64,000 nt of DNA from Turnera subulata. Taxonomy: Eukaryota > Streptophyta > Magnoliopsida > Malpighiales > Passifloraceae. This document shows, piece after piece, positions 1 to 12,661 of the stretch. Every line of letters begins with the position of its first letter. Position 1 is the stretch's first letter. The notes under the pieces are model-generated. The model made no database searches, was not told the origin of the DNA, and saw only the letters and a program-made list of their open reading frames with translations. The position numbers were made by a program, and so were the translations under genes. The stretch is taken from assembly GCA_028386065.3 (NCBI GenBank), contig JAKUCV010001458.1, positions 68,878 to 132,877 of the forward strand, in the 5' to 3' direction.

Positions 1-515
1 CCAGCAAGTTTACAGTCAAAGCACAAGTTTAACTCTACAATGGCAATGAATTGTGCAACAAAACAGGAGCTATTTAATCTACATACAAAAGTGCCGAGCA
101 ATACAGAATCACAAAACCACGGAAAACAAGGAAAATCACTTAAGTGCAAACCTTTGTTCCATTATACAACTGAGTGAAACAAGCTGACAAATAACCAGAT
201 AAGCTAAATACAATAGTCCACTCAGTTAACTGTGAGCTATCACCCTAAGTTAGCACGGGGACTGATGCTCAATCCAGTAAAATAGTCATCCTAACAAAAG
301 AAACAGTTCATATTTATTTATATTCAAAAAAAAAATCAGCTACATCCCATATCACAATATGCATTGTCGCAAGAAACCATTAAACTGTTAGATTCCTCAA
401 ATTTTACCTCTCATTTGTCATTAAACATTTCCCCCAACCAAATAACCAAAAAGTAACTAGAAAGTCAACTTAACAAGCATAAATCCACCGAGATATGGAA
501 GGAAAAGAGTGGTAC
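1..515 (-). other. Intron 1 of the eL31 gene (left part outside window)
   Basis: AT-rich sequence downstream of the eL31 exon donor at 515. No frame matching the next eL31 exon is visible on the minus strand, so this is best read as intron. Confidence 0.55.
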
Positions 516-598
516 CAGCCATGAAGGCGCTTGTGGAGGTTAATGGTGTATTCTCTGGTCACCACCTCTTCCTTTCTTCCCTTTGTCTTCTCCACCAT
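516..598 (-). CDS. RPL31: 60S ribosomal protein eL31, first coding exon (partial)
   Basis: On the minus strand an ATG at 598 opens a frame reading [13 protein letters not shown], then [14 protein letters not shown]. This is the conserved N-terminus of the large-subunit protein eL31, a component of cytosolic 60S subunits near the exit tunnel. The frame ends inside the next codon (TG at 517-516) at a GT donor, as expected because the family continues with Cys-Thr-Phe-Lys-Lys. I see no downstream exon in 1-515, so the rest must lie left of the window. A likely 5'UTR exon ends with an AAACCCTAAAG-gt donor at 983. A candidate UTR acceptor at 636-638 would give a leader intron of about 345 bp. The length and fate of the full gene cannot be judged here. 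Confidence 0.88.
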
Positions 599-982
599 TC
601 TCGCTCCCTTCTGCTCTTCAACAACAAACACTCACCTGCACTCAATTACCCAGCCGTCACTTTATAAGATCGCTGTCAAATATTGCAATAGCAAATCAAC
701 GAACACTATTTCAGCTCCAGTTTTACAAGAAAACAACAACACTAGCTCAAATCGAGAGAGAAAAATATCACTCATCAAGTTCAATGAAAATAGAAAACCA
801 AAAAATCCAATACATCAAATAAGACGAAAAGATTCAAAGGTGAAGATGACTTAAAAGAAGCATAAGAAATCATATAACTTGAAGGAAACACCCACAGTGT
901 GTACTGTAACTCGGTTTCGATCGATATCGAGGCAGGGAAACAGTTAAACAAAATAAACCGAAGTAGAGGAGGAGAAAATAAC

Positions 983-1180
983 CTTTAGGGTTTCAAAGCA
1001 ACTCAGCGGCGAAGAGAGGCACAACCTAGAGTGGAGTTGGGCTTAAAATGGAGTATAAAACCCTAGCTATTGCGTGGTGGTATATAATAGGAAGCGAAAT
1101 GGCCATTTTATCCTTGCGCCTGCGCCTGGGGATTATGGTGCATTGAGTGGCCCATCAAAAGTTCCAACCAGGCTTGGGCC
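983..1180 (-). promoter_or_regulatory. eL31 leader exon and promoter motifs
   Basis: The stretch holds an AAACCCTAAAG telo-box-like motif at the end of the putative leader exon (983-993), a second AAACCCTA at 1059-1066, and TGGGCC-type motifs (GGCCCA near 1149, TGGGCC near 1174, TGGGCT near 1038). Telo-box and site II combinations are typical of plant ribosomal protein gene promoters. I infer that the start of transcription lies near 1000-1030. Confidence 0.5.
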
Positions 1181-2746
1181 TATATTTATCTCTGGGAAAC
1201 TTCGGGCTTGTAAGCCCTATCCATCGATGATCGCAGACAAAAAAAGAAAAACAATAGCAGTGATATTTTATACAAGGATAATAAAAGGTTGAATTACGTT
1301 TAGAATTGATTGTGAGGAGAATTTAAAATATCCGTTTAGGGTTAAAATGGCACGCCCACCAAGATTATACTAAAGAAACTCTTTGCATCTAACACACCCA
1401 TAGCAGATGTTAGTTCTTCTGGCCTTTGGTTAAACTACTTCTTGAAGGATTTTTAATAAATAAGTCGTGGCCTGGAAAATATTAACTGCGGGCCGTAGAA
1501 AGAAATCCTAAATCCTAATCGTCGTTGCACAAGTAGAATTTAGGTTACTGACTCTTCAAACAAGTTCTAAGTGGAAATTCTTTTTGTATTTAATATAAAT
1601 TTTACAAATATTCCTTTGGTGTTCACGATGAATGAAAGAATCCTATGGTGCTCACGGTGAATGTAAAACCCTAAAGAAGAAGAAAGAATTTTAAGGTTCG
1701 TACCTACATCGGTGATTAACACTTTATTCAGTTTGAATATCATTCTTGTTGACCAAAAAAAAAAACCCGCCCAAAATCCAAAATTTTATTTCTCTTATTC
1801 TTAGCAAAACAATATCTGCCAACCCTAGAGCATTGGCATGGTTTGGGGGTTGTGAAGAATGTGGGTAATTTCTAAAATTACACTGTAACCAAAAAAAAAA
1901 AGAAAAGAAGAAATGTCACGTTACATTTGTAAAACTTCTCATATAAGAATCAAAATTTTGAATCATTATATTTATAGTCCTCCCAGTTTTACACAGAAGT
2001 CAGCATATTTTCATTTTAAATTAAACTCAACGAGGCCACTTCTCGTATAAGAGCAGTCTTAATCCCAGTAGATTATTCCTCATACCAATTCCATACTCCA
2101 CCACACCATTTGGTTAACAAAAGAGCAACCCGTTAAATCTTTGACCAGTTATGCATACAGATATAGAAACATACATGGACAAGGGATGATCCTTTTCCAG
2201 CCACATAACACTTTCCCCCTAATACTGTTAGCCCAAAAACGAAAACAGGAAAAGGATAGAGATAATGAAAAGATGAAACAGACTGCCTCAAATTCCATAC
2301 GTCCGGTCCCAATAGCAATATTCCTCATCGTAGGAATTGGAATTGAGTCTTCATGATGTTGTACAGAGTAAGCTCGTCAATAATGAACTAATGTTACAAT
2401 GGTGAAGCTAGAAAGAAGATTAATAATTGATTGAATGATACAGATTTAACACCCTACTTACAGATTTCTCATCATTTCCCCTAACCTGAAGAAATGTGTA
2501 TTCTCCATGAATATTGAATCCTGTTGGATTGATATGTGATCAATCTTCAATCAATTAATCTAACTATAGAAAATCCCACTCTTCCTGGCTATGTAATGGT
2601 CATCTAAGCAAAAACTCTCATGAGTTTTGGGCACTCCTTGAGTATCTCCATAAAGTGAACCCAAAAATTGACAAAGCAGCAACGCCTAATATAATCTGTT
2701 ACCACCAAGAAATTGATGGATTAGGGAGACATCCAGATTAATTTAA
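1181..2746. other. Intergenic region, eL31 promoter side to M16 protease 3' end
   Basis: AT-rich, with several poly(A/T) tracts and only short frames without recognisable domains. It includes the presumed 3'UTR of the M16 protease gene on the right. I see no RNA gene or transposon ends. Confidence 0.5.
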
Positions 2747-5700
2747 CTATATCCACGCATTTGAAGCGTACAATAGCAGAAATGCAATATCAACAAGTAG
2801 CAAAACCACTAACAGCTTTCTGAAATGAAAATCTGGTCGTTCAATTAAGTATGCCTGGTAATAATGAACTCCTCCCCAGTTGAAAGATAGATGAATATAA
2901 ACACAAGAATTCAAATAACTAACCTTTGGATCCCCAGTATAACTGATCTGTTTAGAACGGAAGAATGATCTCAATAATTGGAACCGGGAGGACTGAGGCA
3001 TTAGAATGACAACAGTATACTGTTTTTTGCATGGATGAGGTAGTATTCGTTGCAATCTCAACTGTGCTGTGGATGGAGTCAGAGATTGTCTAACATTAGA
3101 ACGTCCTTCCTCATGAATCTGTATCATAAAATCAAATTTTACCGCCAAGGTTAGCATGAGAGACAAATTCATGCTTGCTACAAGTCTCTGTAACTACACA
3201 TCTTATGATAGCTAACGTTCAACGGGGGATATAGCAGCTAGTCTGAAGAGCATTATCCACATTAATAGATCCAGTTCCCCCCATCTCCCCCTTCCTCCCC
3301 AGCCAGCCCAGATATAAAACATCCACCAAAAGAAAAGGAAACATAGTGACCAATGACTCGACGGTGCATGTTAAAACAGAATTCAAAGCCTTAGAAGAGA
3401 GGAACTTGTACGTGTCACAAGGACAGTTACAATAGCTAACCTCAAATGAAGTTCCCAAATCACCGGAATAGATCCTGGATTGGTAGTTTCTTAGAATCCT
3501 TTCCAGCCAGTAGTAGTTCTCCTGAAAGAGAAATAGCAAATCAGCATCAGGGTTTCGGCACTATAACTCAAATTCACAATATTCTCCACAGCAATCCTGC
3601 AAGCGAGTAATCAACTTAGAAAATTACAAGAGTCAACAATTCATGTCATTAAGGTCGCAATGAGGATGGACACAAAAACAAAAAGGTCGCAGTGGGGAGA
3701 AGAAATTCTGAAATGTTTATATTGGTACGTTAGGGGAAATGAAAAGGTTAGTAAAGAAATTGAACCTGCAGTCCATTTTCATGAGCCCTTTGCTCTAGTT
3801 CAAGTACTGTAGAAACATCCTCGTCTGAAGGTCCTTCCTCTTGAAGAAGGGATATTTCATCCAAAGCAATATCAACCTAGAACCATCCCATGATATGAGC
3901 CTCTTGGCCACTCAATTGCATTATTAAAATACTTGGCAGAGTACAACCACTTACCAGCTTTGAGGAGAAACCAGGATCGCAAGAAAAATTTATGCTAATA
4001 TCCCCACGTACATCACCGGTTCTTGAGGGTCTGTTACCACCAAGGAACACTGAAACTGCAGCAGAGTAAATCTGTGGAACAGAATTAATAAGGAAACACT
4101 GTGCTTGCAAAAAACAAAACTAGATGTATAAAGCATATGAAACATGCACCTGCCCATGCTTGAAACGGAGAACCTGCATGATTTTTGTTTCGAGAAGTTT
4201 GCTCAAGAACCCAACAGAGTGAATCTCTTCTACCTGCCAACAGGGGGGAATAATAAAAGTCATGGCAATGATCCAGCAAGAGAGCTACTAACATGCAGAG
4301 GAAATGCCAAACACGAACCATTGTTCCATTCTTCAGCACCACGGGAAAGCTTAGCTGAACCAAGCATTGTGCTTCCACCATGGGACTACGGACCACTTCT
4401 CTACAGGACAAAAAAAGCATTACAAGGGCATTTCAGTCCTGCACAAAGTACTGCCTTAAAGGCAAGGATGTGCTTGTAATAAACAATGCAGAAGGATTGG
4501 CAGTCTCAAAAACAGACTAGGAATTAACATTAATATGGCATACAAAGAGCGATGAAAAAATGGCATGGGCAATTGCAAGAGAAAAGGAGAGCATGCAAAG
4601 CTGTGCGATCAAGCCAAAAGAAAAGGTTCGGATATCTTTAAGTAAAGGGAAATGTGATATGATTAATTGGTCCAAATGGATCAATCAAACAATTTTTAAT
4701 GATATTCTAAGTAGTTGTGATTTTAAGAAATCTTTAATACAAACAAGGTAGAAGAGAACCAGGTACCTAATTATTCTGGTAGGGAAAGTGAATGGTAAGC
4801 CTTTCAGGTCGTCCCTGTTAAAGTGAAGAATAGGTTCTGCAGGCTTTGGTATTCCACCCTGTAAAGATAGTCACGGAATAAGTGTACATAATACCCAATG
4901 TCTCAGCACCCATTGGTTAAGAAGGACAATAGACTAACCAGATACTGTAATACCAAAGGAAGTGCAATAGTGGGATCGAGATTCCCAACAATCACAACAG
5001 TAAAACTGGAAGGGTCTTTAAAGCAGCTGTTGAAATATTCACAAGCTTTTAGTGGATCCACTTTTTGTAGGTCATTTATTCTGACGGGCTGCATAATCAT
5101 AAATGAAAACCTAAGCAATAAGTAGAGATGATATATGTTGAAAATCTCAGTGGGGCTTAAAACAGGAAATCCACAATACCCTAAAAAAATAGGAGTTTCC
5201 ATAATTGATCTCCTTCACTCGGTCTGCAAATGCAGTGTAAGGATCTCTTTCTTGAGCACGAACTGCTTCCTCTGCCATTTGCATGACTATTTTTACATCT
5301 TCCTCTCTAGGAGTTAAATCTGACGTGAATAATTGGTAGACAAGCTGCAGGGAAAAGTAGAGAGAGGTTGGAACACCCAAAAGGCCAAAACAGAATCATT
5401 TAAAAGATAATAACCAGATCATGGCCAGCAACTGGTATGTGTTGTCCTTAAAAGAGGGTACAATATCATTGAAGGTGTTGTAAAGCAGACAACTGTCCGG
5501 TGTTGTATTATAAGGAAAAAAGTTGATGGACAAGCAGTGATTACAAAAATGGAAAGTTAAACCTCCCTGAATAATGTAATTGAAAGATAATAAACAGATC
5601 ATAGCGAGCAACTAGTATATAGTGTCCTATAGAAAAGGGTAAAGTATTATAAGAGGTATTGTGAAACAGACTTCTTTTCGTAGGAACCTATGAGGTTGTA

Positions 5701-8700
5701 GAAGGCCTGTTGAAGAAGAGGTGCAGACATGAAGGAGCATATAGATTTCTAGATCCTCTTGAATACTATAGGGTTTGTGTAGGGAATAAAACAGGCTTTG
5801 AGGGAGAAATGGTTTGATTGAACAAACCCATCGGGGGCAAGTCCAATAGAGACAAGGATAGAGTGGTTAGTAACCAATCTCCATGAATTAGGCACAACAT
5901 AATCTTCCCAAGCAAACAAAATCCGTTCCCCTTCACCCTCGTGCAAAATGTCCAAGGAAAACTATCTGATCAAGTTCCCAATTCACAAACAACTGGGCAC
6001 GATAATAATTTCCTCGTAAGCGTCAGACACAATTCTGAGAAGATAATATTCTTTATATCATTTTCAATAACAAACTGAATATGACAACTCAAGAAATGCT
6101 AACCTGCAGGGCAGTTTCTAGATCTGATGGTGAGCAATCACCAGAAAAGGTTCTCATATATGCTCCAAGCTTTGTACCAACTTCAACTCTTTTACCAGCA
6201 AGCATATCCATCAGTACTGATGGTCTATACCCAAATACACCAATTTCTCCAGCAATTGTCGAGGCCATTGAGCACGAAAAATAATCACTCTCGGGGATTT
6301 CAGATAGACCCCCATAAGAGAACCCAGTGAAGAGAACCTATTTAAAGACAAGAAGGATCAGAATTATGAATCTTTCAAATAACATACTATTCTTATCATT
6401 ATTGTCACCATTATTTTTTAGGGGAAATGCAGAGAATCATTGGTTAGTATGAGTTTCTTTAAATGGAAAGTCCATGTTCTCACCAAATTTATAGCATGAC
6501 ATACTGTTAGATCTATATAGAAAAAGATACTCTCATTTTTTAACGTAATTTAAAATAACATTGAGACTAGTCATCATAAGGTGACAAACACATGGCATCA
6601 TTTGTACACAACCAAGAGCAGATTCCTGAGATCTACATCCTCAAGAGAAACTCCTGACATGAAATTTAAGTTGAAATATTTGTTCATACAGTGAATACAA
6701 GCTACGTAAATCAGGTCATCCATATCCTAAGGCGCCTCACTCGAGACACCACAATTTCCAAGCGTATTGTGCATACTGCTCAATAAAAGAACACTGCCGC
6801 ATTAGACAGATATCTAATCTCCAAACCCAAAAGTTGAGATTTCTAATAGTTATATAAAAGCCAAGAAAACATCAAGCCGTTGTCTTATTAGTGTGGTTAT
6901 GGGCAGATACACCAATGTCCAGAAAATTAGGCCAAAAGGCAGACCATAGGTAACCTCCATACCCACCAGCACAAAAAGGTTGTGTAAATCAGTGTGGAAT
7001 TCAAAAAACTCACCAAAAGACACTACACTTCAAGCTCAAGTAAAGAGAATGCAGGGAAGCCCAAGAAGCAATGGTTAAGGCAGGAAATACACAGTTTACA
7101 ATGACAGCAGACAAAGGCAGATGGTCCCAATAGTTGAGAGGAAGGAAACAGTAAAGCAAACACAATGTAACAAGGAATTTTGAAGAATTTTTGCCCTAAT
7201 AATCAATAAGTGATTTGCAGTTTACTCATTAGTCCTATTATTTTGGTTTTTAAGATGTTGCCAAGTCTCAACCTTAGTTTTCGCTCAATCACGCTGCAAT
7301 ACTTTTTAGAGCACTAAAATATTCCACCTTGTGAACTAACTTGCAATAACTTTAGAAGTAATTATAACTTATTCATAAAAGATCCGTTTCTGGCACTATG
7401 CTACCTAGACATTCATTAAATATTCTAGATCATGCAACTAAACAGGTTGCTGAATGTGGTCATAGCTTAAGAAAATAAACCAATAAAGGATAGCATTCTA
7501 GACGACTTCCAAAGGTATATTATTCATTGAAAATATGCCATTGCCATAAGAAAATCTTCAAGATTTAGTTGTCTTCAGGGACTGAGTTCGAGTCCAACAA
7601 AAATTCCAACCTGATCATCAAAAAAATCTGTACACTTGTAGCAAACCCGCATTCCATTGGATAGGATTAGTTCAGAAGCTCCGATATTTGTATATTCAAG
7701 TTGGCTCACTATGTTCCTGCAGTAACATTTTGGATCAAGTTTGGAAGAATGTGATCAAGTTTGGTAAACACAGATGATATTGGGTAAACACAAAAACTTA
7801 AACTAATTCCTTTATGTATGAGTAAAGTTAGGTTAATGCATTTATTTGGTAGTATAACTATATGAACAGAGAAAGAAGATAGCAAAATAACGCAGACAAA
7901 CTATTCAGTTGACTTCACCCCGGATTTGGCTTTGTAGCGACTATTTCTTCAGGAATGTTTTCATCATCCCATGCACAAATGCTTCTCCTCTCCTCTAGAG
8001 CATTGACTTGCAATACCACATTTTTCAGGTCATCAACAGTTGCAGAAGCTCGCGGTTCAACAGTCTTTACAACACAGCTGCATGATGTTTGCAACCTCTC
8101 TGAATATTGGGAAACCTCCAAAGCAGATATCTCTATTCGCAAGAAACTCAACATGTGACTAATTGTAAACAAAAAAAAATGCCATGTCAATCCACAAATT
8201 TTCTTGAACAGTTAATGCAGTAAAAGTTACTCACGAGGAAGAAGTGTCTTTTGAAGTTGAGCCTCATACTCAATCCCAATGACAGGTTCATTTTTTAGAA
8301 AATGCTGCATAAGGAAACCCAAAATAGGTAAACTGGGTTGCTCTATCCATCAAACAGGCAAAAGAAATCATTAGAAAGGCTCAAGAAGCATATGGTCTTT
8401 ACACTGGACGTACTTGTAAAAATTCATCACGTAAGTTGGTCGATTGCATTTGATCACGCTCCAAATAGGCAGATTCAATCTCTGCCATCAGTAAAGCTCG
8501 TACGACAGATATTTCGCGTTCTGAAAACCCATGTAAACGTACTCTTGCAACCTGAAATATAAAATATCAGAGACTGCAGCAGCAAGAACAACAAATTGAG
8601 CAACATACCTCAAGGAGCATTGACTGCAGAGCCTCCAGCGTGCCTTTCTCTTTACAGGATGAAGTCATTATACAAGCTTTTAGTGGACGAACTAGATTAT

Positions 8701-10266
8701 CTGCAGCAGCTGAGCAGGAGAAATAGGGTGGATCATTTCTACGTGACAATTTAAAGAACCTCTGATTCAACGCATACAGAAACATTGATTCCACAAGCAT
8801 ATCTCTGTAATCTTTCACCGTCTTCAGTTCATCCTCGGGCACCTTGTAGCTAACCATAACTGCAGACTGTCAAAAGAGAGTGATAAAAATTAGCAATTCG
8901 GACAATGATAACAGAGATTCGAATTCTCATTACTCATTAGTATCAAATGGTATGAATGTACTAACCCCAGCAGCTTCAGATTCCACGAAACATGAAAATC
9001 GTGGTGCTTCATGAGATGGAACTGGAAAGATTGGTATGCATGGAGGGCTAGGATCAGAAGATTTCTCCCCAAAATGTACCTTTATTAAATCTATTACAGT
9101 CTAAAAAATAGAGAAAGACGTTGTTAAGAATATTGTAATGGGAAGAAGCATAAACTGAGTAGAGCATTCACAGATAAACAAATTCACCTGAGTGTCAGAA
9201 AAATCTCCAACAGCTATAACTGCCATATTATGCAGATTATACCATTTCCTATAGAATTGCTTCACAGTTTCAGGAGAAACTGTCCTAATAACCTTCTCCA
9301 ATCCAATTGGTAAGCGCTCGGCATACTACAGTAAAGCAAACGAAACCCAAAAAAAAAAAAAAAGAATAAGAACAAACGGATTCATTATGAATACTTCTAC
9401 AGTAATTAAGTAGCAAATGTAGTTAAAAAAGAAAAAATAGAAGCATGAAATCACCAACAACAGTAACCACCTTAGAACCTTCCATCATCAAAAGCCATTG
9501 CGCGTCCTGCATTCTCCCACTAGCATTCCTACTGGCTCTATACTCTTCCATAACCGCCCCTCTTTCCTTCTCCAAATCTTCCTTCGAAACCCTAATCTAC
9601 ACAACAGAAAACCGCCACAATCACATCCAAAAGCACCAGTTCAAACAATAACAAGGCCAAATCCAAAACTAGCTAAGCAAGTTATAAAATTAAAATAAAA
9701 GGAAGCAATAGTACCTCAGAACTGAACTCGGCCAGTACCGATATCGCCCGAGACAGCAGCTCGGGCTTATCGACCGGCACAAACAGCTCGTACACGGTCT
9801 CGTCAGAAGAAGTAACCGCATTCTGGCACGCGCCGAATTCAGCCCCAATGCTCTCCAAGAACTTGACGATATCGTGATTCGTGTACTTCTTAGTAGCACT
9901 AAACGCGAGATGCTCCACTATGTGCGCAACTCCTCGCTCGTCCTCCTCTTCCAGAACTGAGCTGCCACGGGAACAATAATAGAGGGAGCGATCACCTCCT
10001 CATCTATCTAACAAAATCAACAATAATTCTTTCAGAGGTGACGCGGCGGTTACTTACCCGACTTTAACGGCGAGGGCGAGGGCGGCACGCATTCTAGGCT
10101 TGGAATTGCGGCGGACATAGTAGAAGAGGCCGTTGTCGAGGCGGCCGTAGTCGGCGCCGAAGGGGTGGGATTGCAGGGGCTGGTCGGGGTCGATGTTGAT
10201 TAGTTTGAGTGACCGGAATCCGTGCTTTTTGGCCAGCTTCGAGGTCTCTCCGGGAAGTAAATCCAT
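2747..10266 (-). CDS. PQQL: Zinc protease PQQL-like, peptidase family M16 (insulinase/pitrilysin)
   Basis: Predicted metalloprotease of about 1000 residues, homologous to the Arabidopsis PQQL-like protein (At5g56730, from memory). Exons from the start: 10266-10058, 9961-9715, 9596-9471, 9325-9188, 9100-8966, 8866-8609, 8551-8414, 8304-8235, 8132-7919, 7716-7611, 6337-6104, 5344-5180, 5088-4939, 4858-4767, 4400-4319, 4233-4150, 4071-3955, 3876-3766, 3521-3441, 3118-2924. All joins keep frame, giving 984 codons. The inverted zinc motif HIVEH is at residues 83-87, with the third ligand Glu about 74 residues later in EDLEKERG; together these match HxxEHx(74-76)E. No frameshifts were seen. The last piece is uncertain. 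An unspliced frame runs to a stop at 2747 and would end in a hydrophobic tail (KLLVVLLLVDIAFLLLY), while the obvious cag acceptor near 2821 leads to a short tail. The start Met is well supported, and no signal peptide is evident. Confidence 0.9.
5405..5690. repeat. Diverged direct repeat in an M16 protease intron
   Basis: Two related segments of about 100 bp lie about 180 bp apart in the 5345-6103 intron. Both contain a form of 'aaagataata a.cagatcat' followed by a 'gcaact.gtat' block, starting near 5404 and 5584. They are about 80 percent alike by eye. This looks like an old local duplication with no assigned function. Confidence 0.45.
6338..7610 (-). other. Large intron of the M16 protease gene
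   Basis: 1.27-kb AT-rich intron between the exons ending at 7611 and starting at 6337. No coding frame, transposon ends or repeats were recognised. Confidence 0.6.
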
Positions 10267-11210
10267 CTTTTCGAGTAGAGTGCAGTGTTATTGGGGGGAG
10301 ATGGCTTTTTCCGTCGTGGTTATGTGTCTTCCTCGACGAAATTAAAAAAAAAAAAAATTAACTGGTGAAGGAGGAGATATTTATAATGGACTTCTCCTCT
10401 TTACTCTTTTAGGTATTTCTTTTAGAGTAACGGTATGGCATTTTTTTGTTTAACGATCTCTTCTCCGTTTTAAGGGTGACGTGTTGGGCCGACTGGAGCG
10501 GATTTGGGGCACTTGACCCTTCTAACAAGAAATCCTGAATATCAGAAAGGTTTCTATTCCCTTCTCTTTATGTATTTTTTTTTTCTTTTGGTATATATGT
10601 GTAGTATGTTTTTTTTTTGATACTAGTGACAAATTTTTTTGACATAATTTGTGCATAAAAGACTTGTGCTTAAGCGTAATTTAAATATTTACTTTCATAC
10701 GGTATCTCTTCCATTAACTAATATGTACATGGCTCAAAAGAGAATAAATCTTTCTGGAAATACTGTATTGCTTTAAGATAATTATCAATCCCAATTGAGA
10801 TTATATCTCTTACTGTAAATTTTCTAAACAAGCTAACATGTTTAGCTTCTACAACCCCCCCTTTTTTTTTGTCTAACAATACGTACTTTAGCACTTTTGG
10901 AGGATTGTCGCATATGGCACCTGATGATGAACTGAACTTCAGTTCAACGTAACATATAAAACCTAACTCAGAGATTCGTTAGTTGAGGAGGACAACATTT
11001 GTTCGTTAAACTCGACCCACCACCATGTAGATGCTTTGTACGCCAATCTCTCTCCATAACCTTAACGGCTTAACCTTCGGCGAGTCAAACGGTGAGTTTC
11101 TATATCCCCTTTTTGTCTTAAAGACATAAGCTTTTTGTCCTTTTGCTCCTCAGTTTTCAGTTCTTCTAAAACTAATCGGCTTTGGGACATTCTGGTAACA
11201 TAATACGACA
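10267..11210. other. Intergenic region between M16 protease and epimerase pseudogene
   Basis: Contains the presumed M16 protease promoter and leader next to 10267, several poly(T) tracts (10565-10635) and a T-rich block near 10860. No frame of interest was seen. The missing N-terminal exon of the epimerase pseudogene could once have lain at 10950-11150, but I cannot recognise it. Confidence 0.4.
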
Positions 11211-12386
11211 GGTATTCCTTCGGTATGGCATTTGCAAGTTTGAACAAAGATTAGTGGCGGGATCCCACACCGTTTCCCTCACTTGGGACCTGGTGCTATT
11301 CAACAGGTATTGTGCTTTTGAGAGAAAAATTGATTTTGCACCTTGTCAAATATTTTTAATATCTTTAGTGTTATTTTAGTTGGTCTTATTTCTGAATTTC
11401 CCTTCAATTTCATATTAACAGCATGGATTTGCAAAGAATATAGATTGGTCTGTTGTGGATGTTTTGGATTCTGGAAATGCAGAGGGCGGAATCCTGTTGT
11501 GACTCTCATGGTCCTCATAACCATGCCATGGTGGGACTTTGGTTTTCAAGTTATTTATAAGGTAGACATTCACTTTATTTCTGCGGAGTAGTGTCCAGCT
11601 TGCAATGCTGAAAGGCAAAGGAATATAGGAAAGTATTGGGCACACTCACTCATTATATAATAACAGCAAGTGCTCTTATGCATAGGTGCCATCAACCGTG
11701 GTTATTTTTGTCAAGCTTTCAGATTTCTTGATATCAGCTTGTTTTGATTATTTCCAACGCAGGTGATTCTTGATGCTAATAGCCTCTCCAGTGAGCTAAA
11801 GATTACGAATATTGGCAAGAAGCCGTTCTCATTTACTACGGCTCTCCATACATACTTCAGCGTAAAATACCACCGCTCTCATGCTTTGCAAACCTGTGTG
11901 GTGGTAGTCTGACATCATTTCATCTTTAGATATAATTGATAACATCATTACATCTTTAAATATAACTTCCTCTTATTTACCAAAAAAAATATAAAATTTC
12001 CATTTATTTTATACTAATCTTTAAATATAACTTTCCTTTTGATCAAAATGTTAATGCGTATTTTCTTTCAAAAAACATGAAAATTTGGGTGGTGAATGGG
12101 AGGGTTGAAGGGACAATGTTTTGATTTGCTGAAACTTTGCATGTAAAAGAAAGAATTTTAGTCATTAGTTGATATCTGTTGGCATTAGGATAAGAAAAAA
12201 AAATGATTGGACTTTTGAATCACTCACAATTTGATTTGGTTAAAATTAAATGGCTTGCAGAAATATATGATAAGGTGAAATCATGCAGGCCTCTGTAACA
12301 GGAGCATCTATGAGAGGTTTGAAAGGTTGCAAAACACTGAACAAAGATCCAGATCCTAAGAATCCAGTGGAAGGCTAAGAGGAAAG
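11211..12386 (+). pseudogene. Glucose-6-phosphate 1-epimerase-like pseudogene, 5' part
   Basis: Fragments align in order with plastid-type aldose/glucose-6-phosphate epimerases (At5g66530-like). About 11211-11307: after an upstream frame slip it reads GIPH-FP-LGPGAIQQ, then a gt donor. About 11422-11560: HGFAKNIDWSVVDV, then a frameshift, then NPVVTL and WWDFGFQVIYK. 11762-11860: VILDANSLSSELKITNIGKK followed by PFSFTTALHTYFS. About 12286-12386: SVTGASMRGLKGCKTLNKDP, then PKNPVEG with an in-frame TAA (12376-12378). Intact homologues interconvert anomers of glucose-6-phosphate. With at least two frameshifts and a nonsense codon, this copy cannot make the protein. It is cut at 12387 by an LTR retrotransposon and continues at 20198. 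No 5' exon was found. Confidence 0.85.
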
Positions 12387-12642
12387 TGATATATTTACTC
12401 TACCCGCCGGTCCCACTACCGGGAGAGCCCGGGGCCGAAGACCGAGTCAAAGCCCAACGAGCCCAACTCGATCGAGAAGCCCGCCTTCGAGACTCCCGGA
12501 CTATAAATACCCCTTAAGCCCGTTTATTCCATATGGTGTAATCTAAGCTAGCTAGGCTCGGGCACTATTCACGACCCCCTTTCCTCTGTAAACCCCCGTG
12601 AACATCAACAAAATACATACCCCCTATTTTTAGATTACATCA
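12387..12642 (+). repeat. 5' LTR of retrotransposon 1
   Basis: 256-bp direct repeat beginning tgatatattta and ending gattacatca. It carries a TATA box (ctataaatac, 12501-12510), followed by a pyrimidine-rich leader. It differs from the 3' LTR by g/a near 12464 and a/g near 12576. Confidence 0.92.
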
Positions 12643-12643
12643 G

Positions 12644-12661
12644 TGGCGACTCCACTGGGGA
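12644..12661 (+). other. Primer-binding site of retrotransposon 1
   Basis: TGGCGACTCCACTGGGGA lies one base after the 5' LTR, where a tRNA primer pairs. The same 18-mer is the primer site of retrotransposon 2. I did not match it to a specific tRNA. Confidence 0.75.

Noticed and set aside
5749..5955. 68-codon minus-strand frame in an M16 protease intron
   Set aside because: Lies within an intron, no domain recognised; could be a transposon scrap but unsupported.
7955..8158. Plus-strand frames opposite M16 protease exons
   Set aside because: Shadows of the real minus-strand exons with no independent support.
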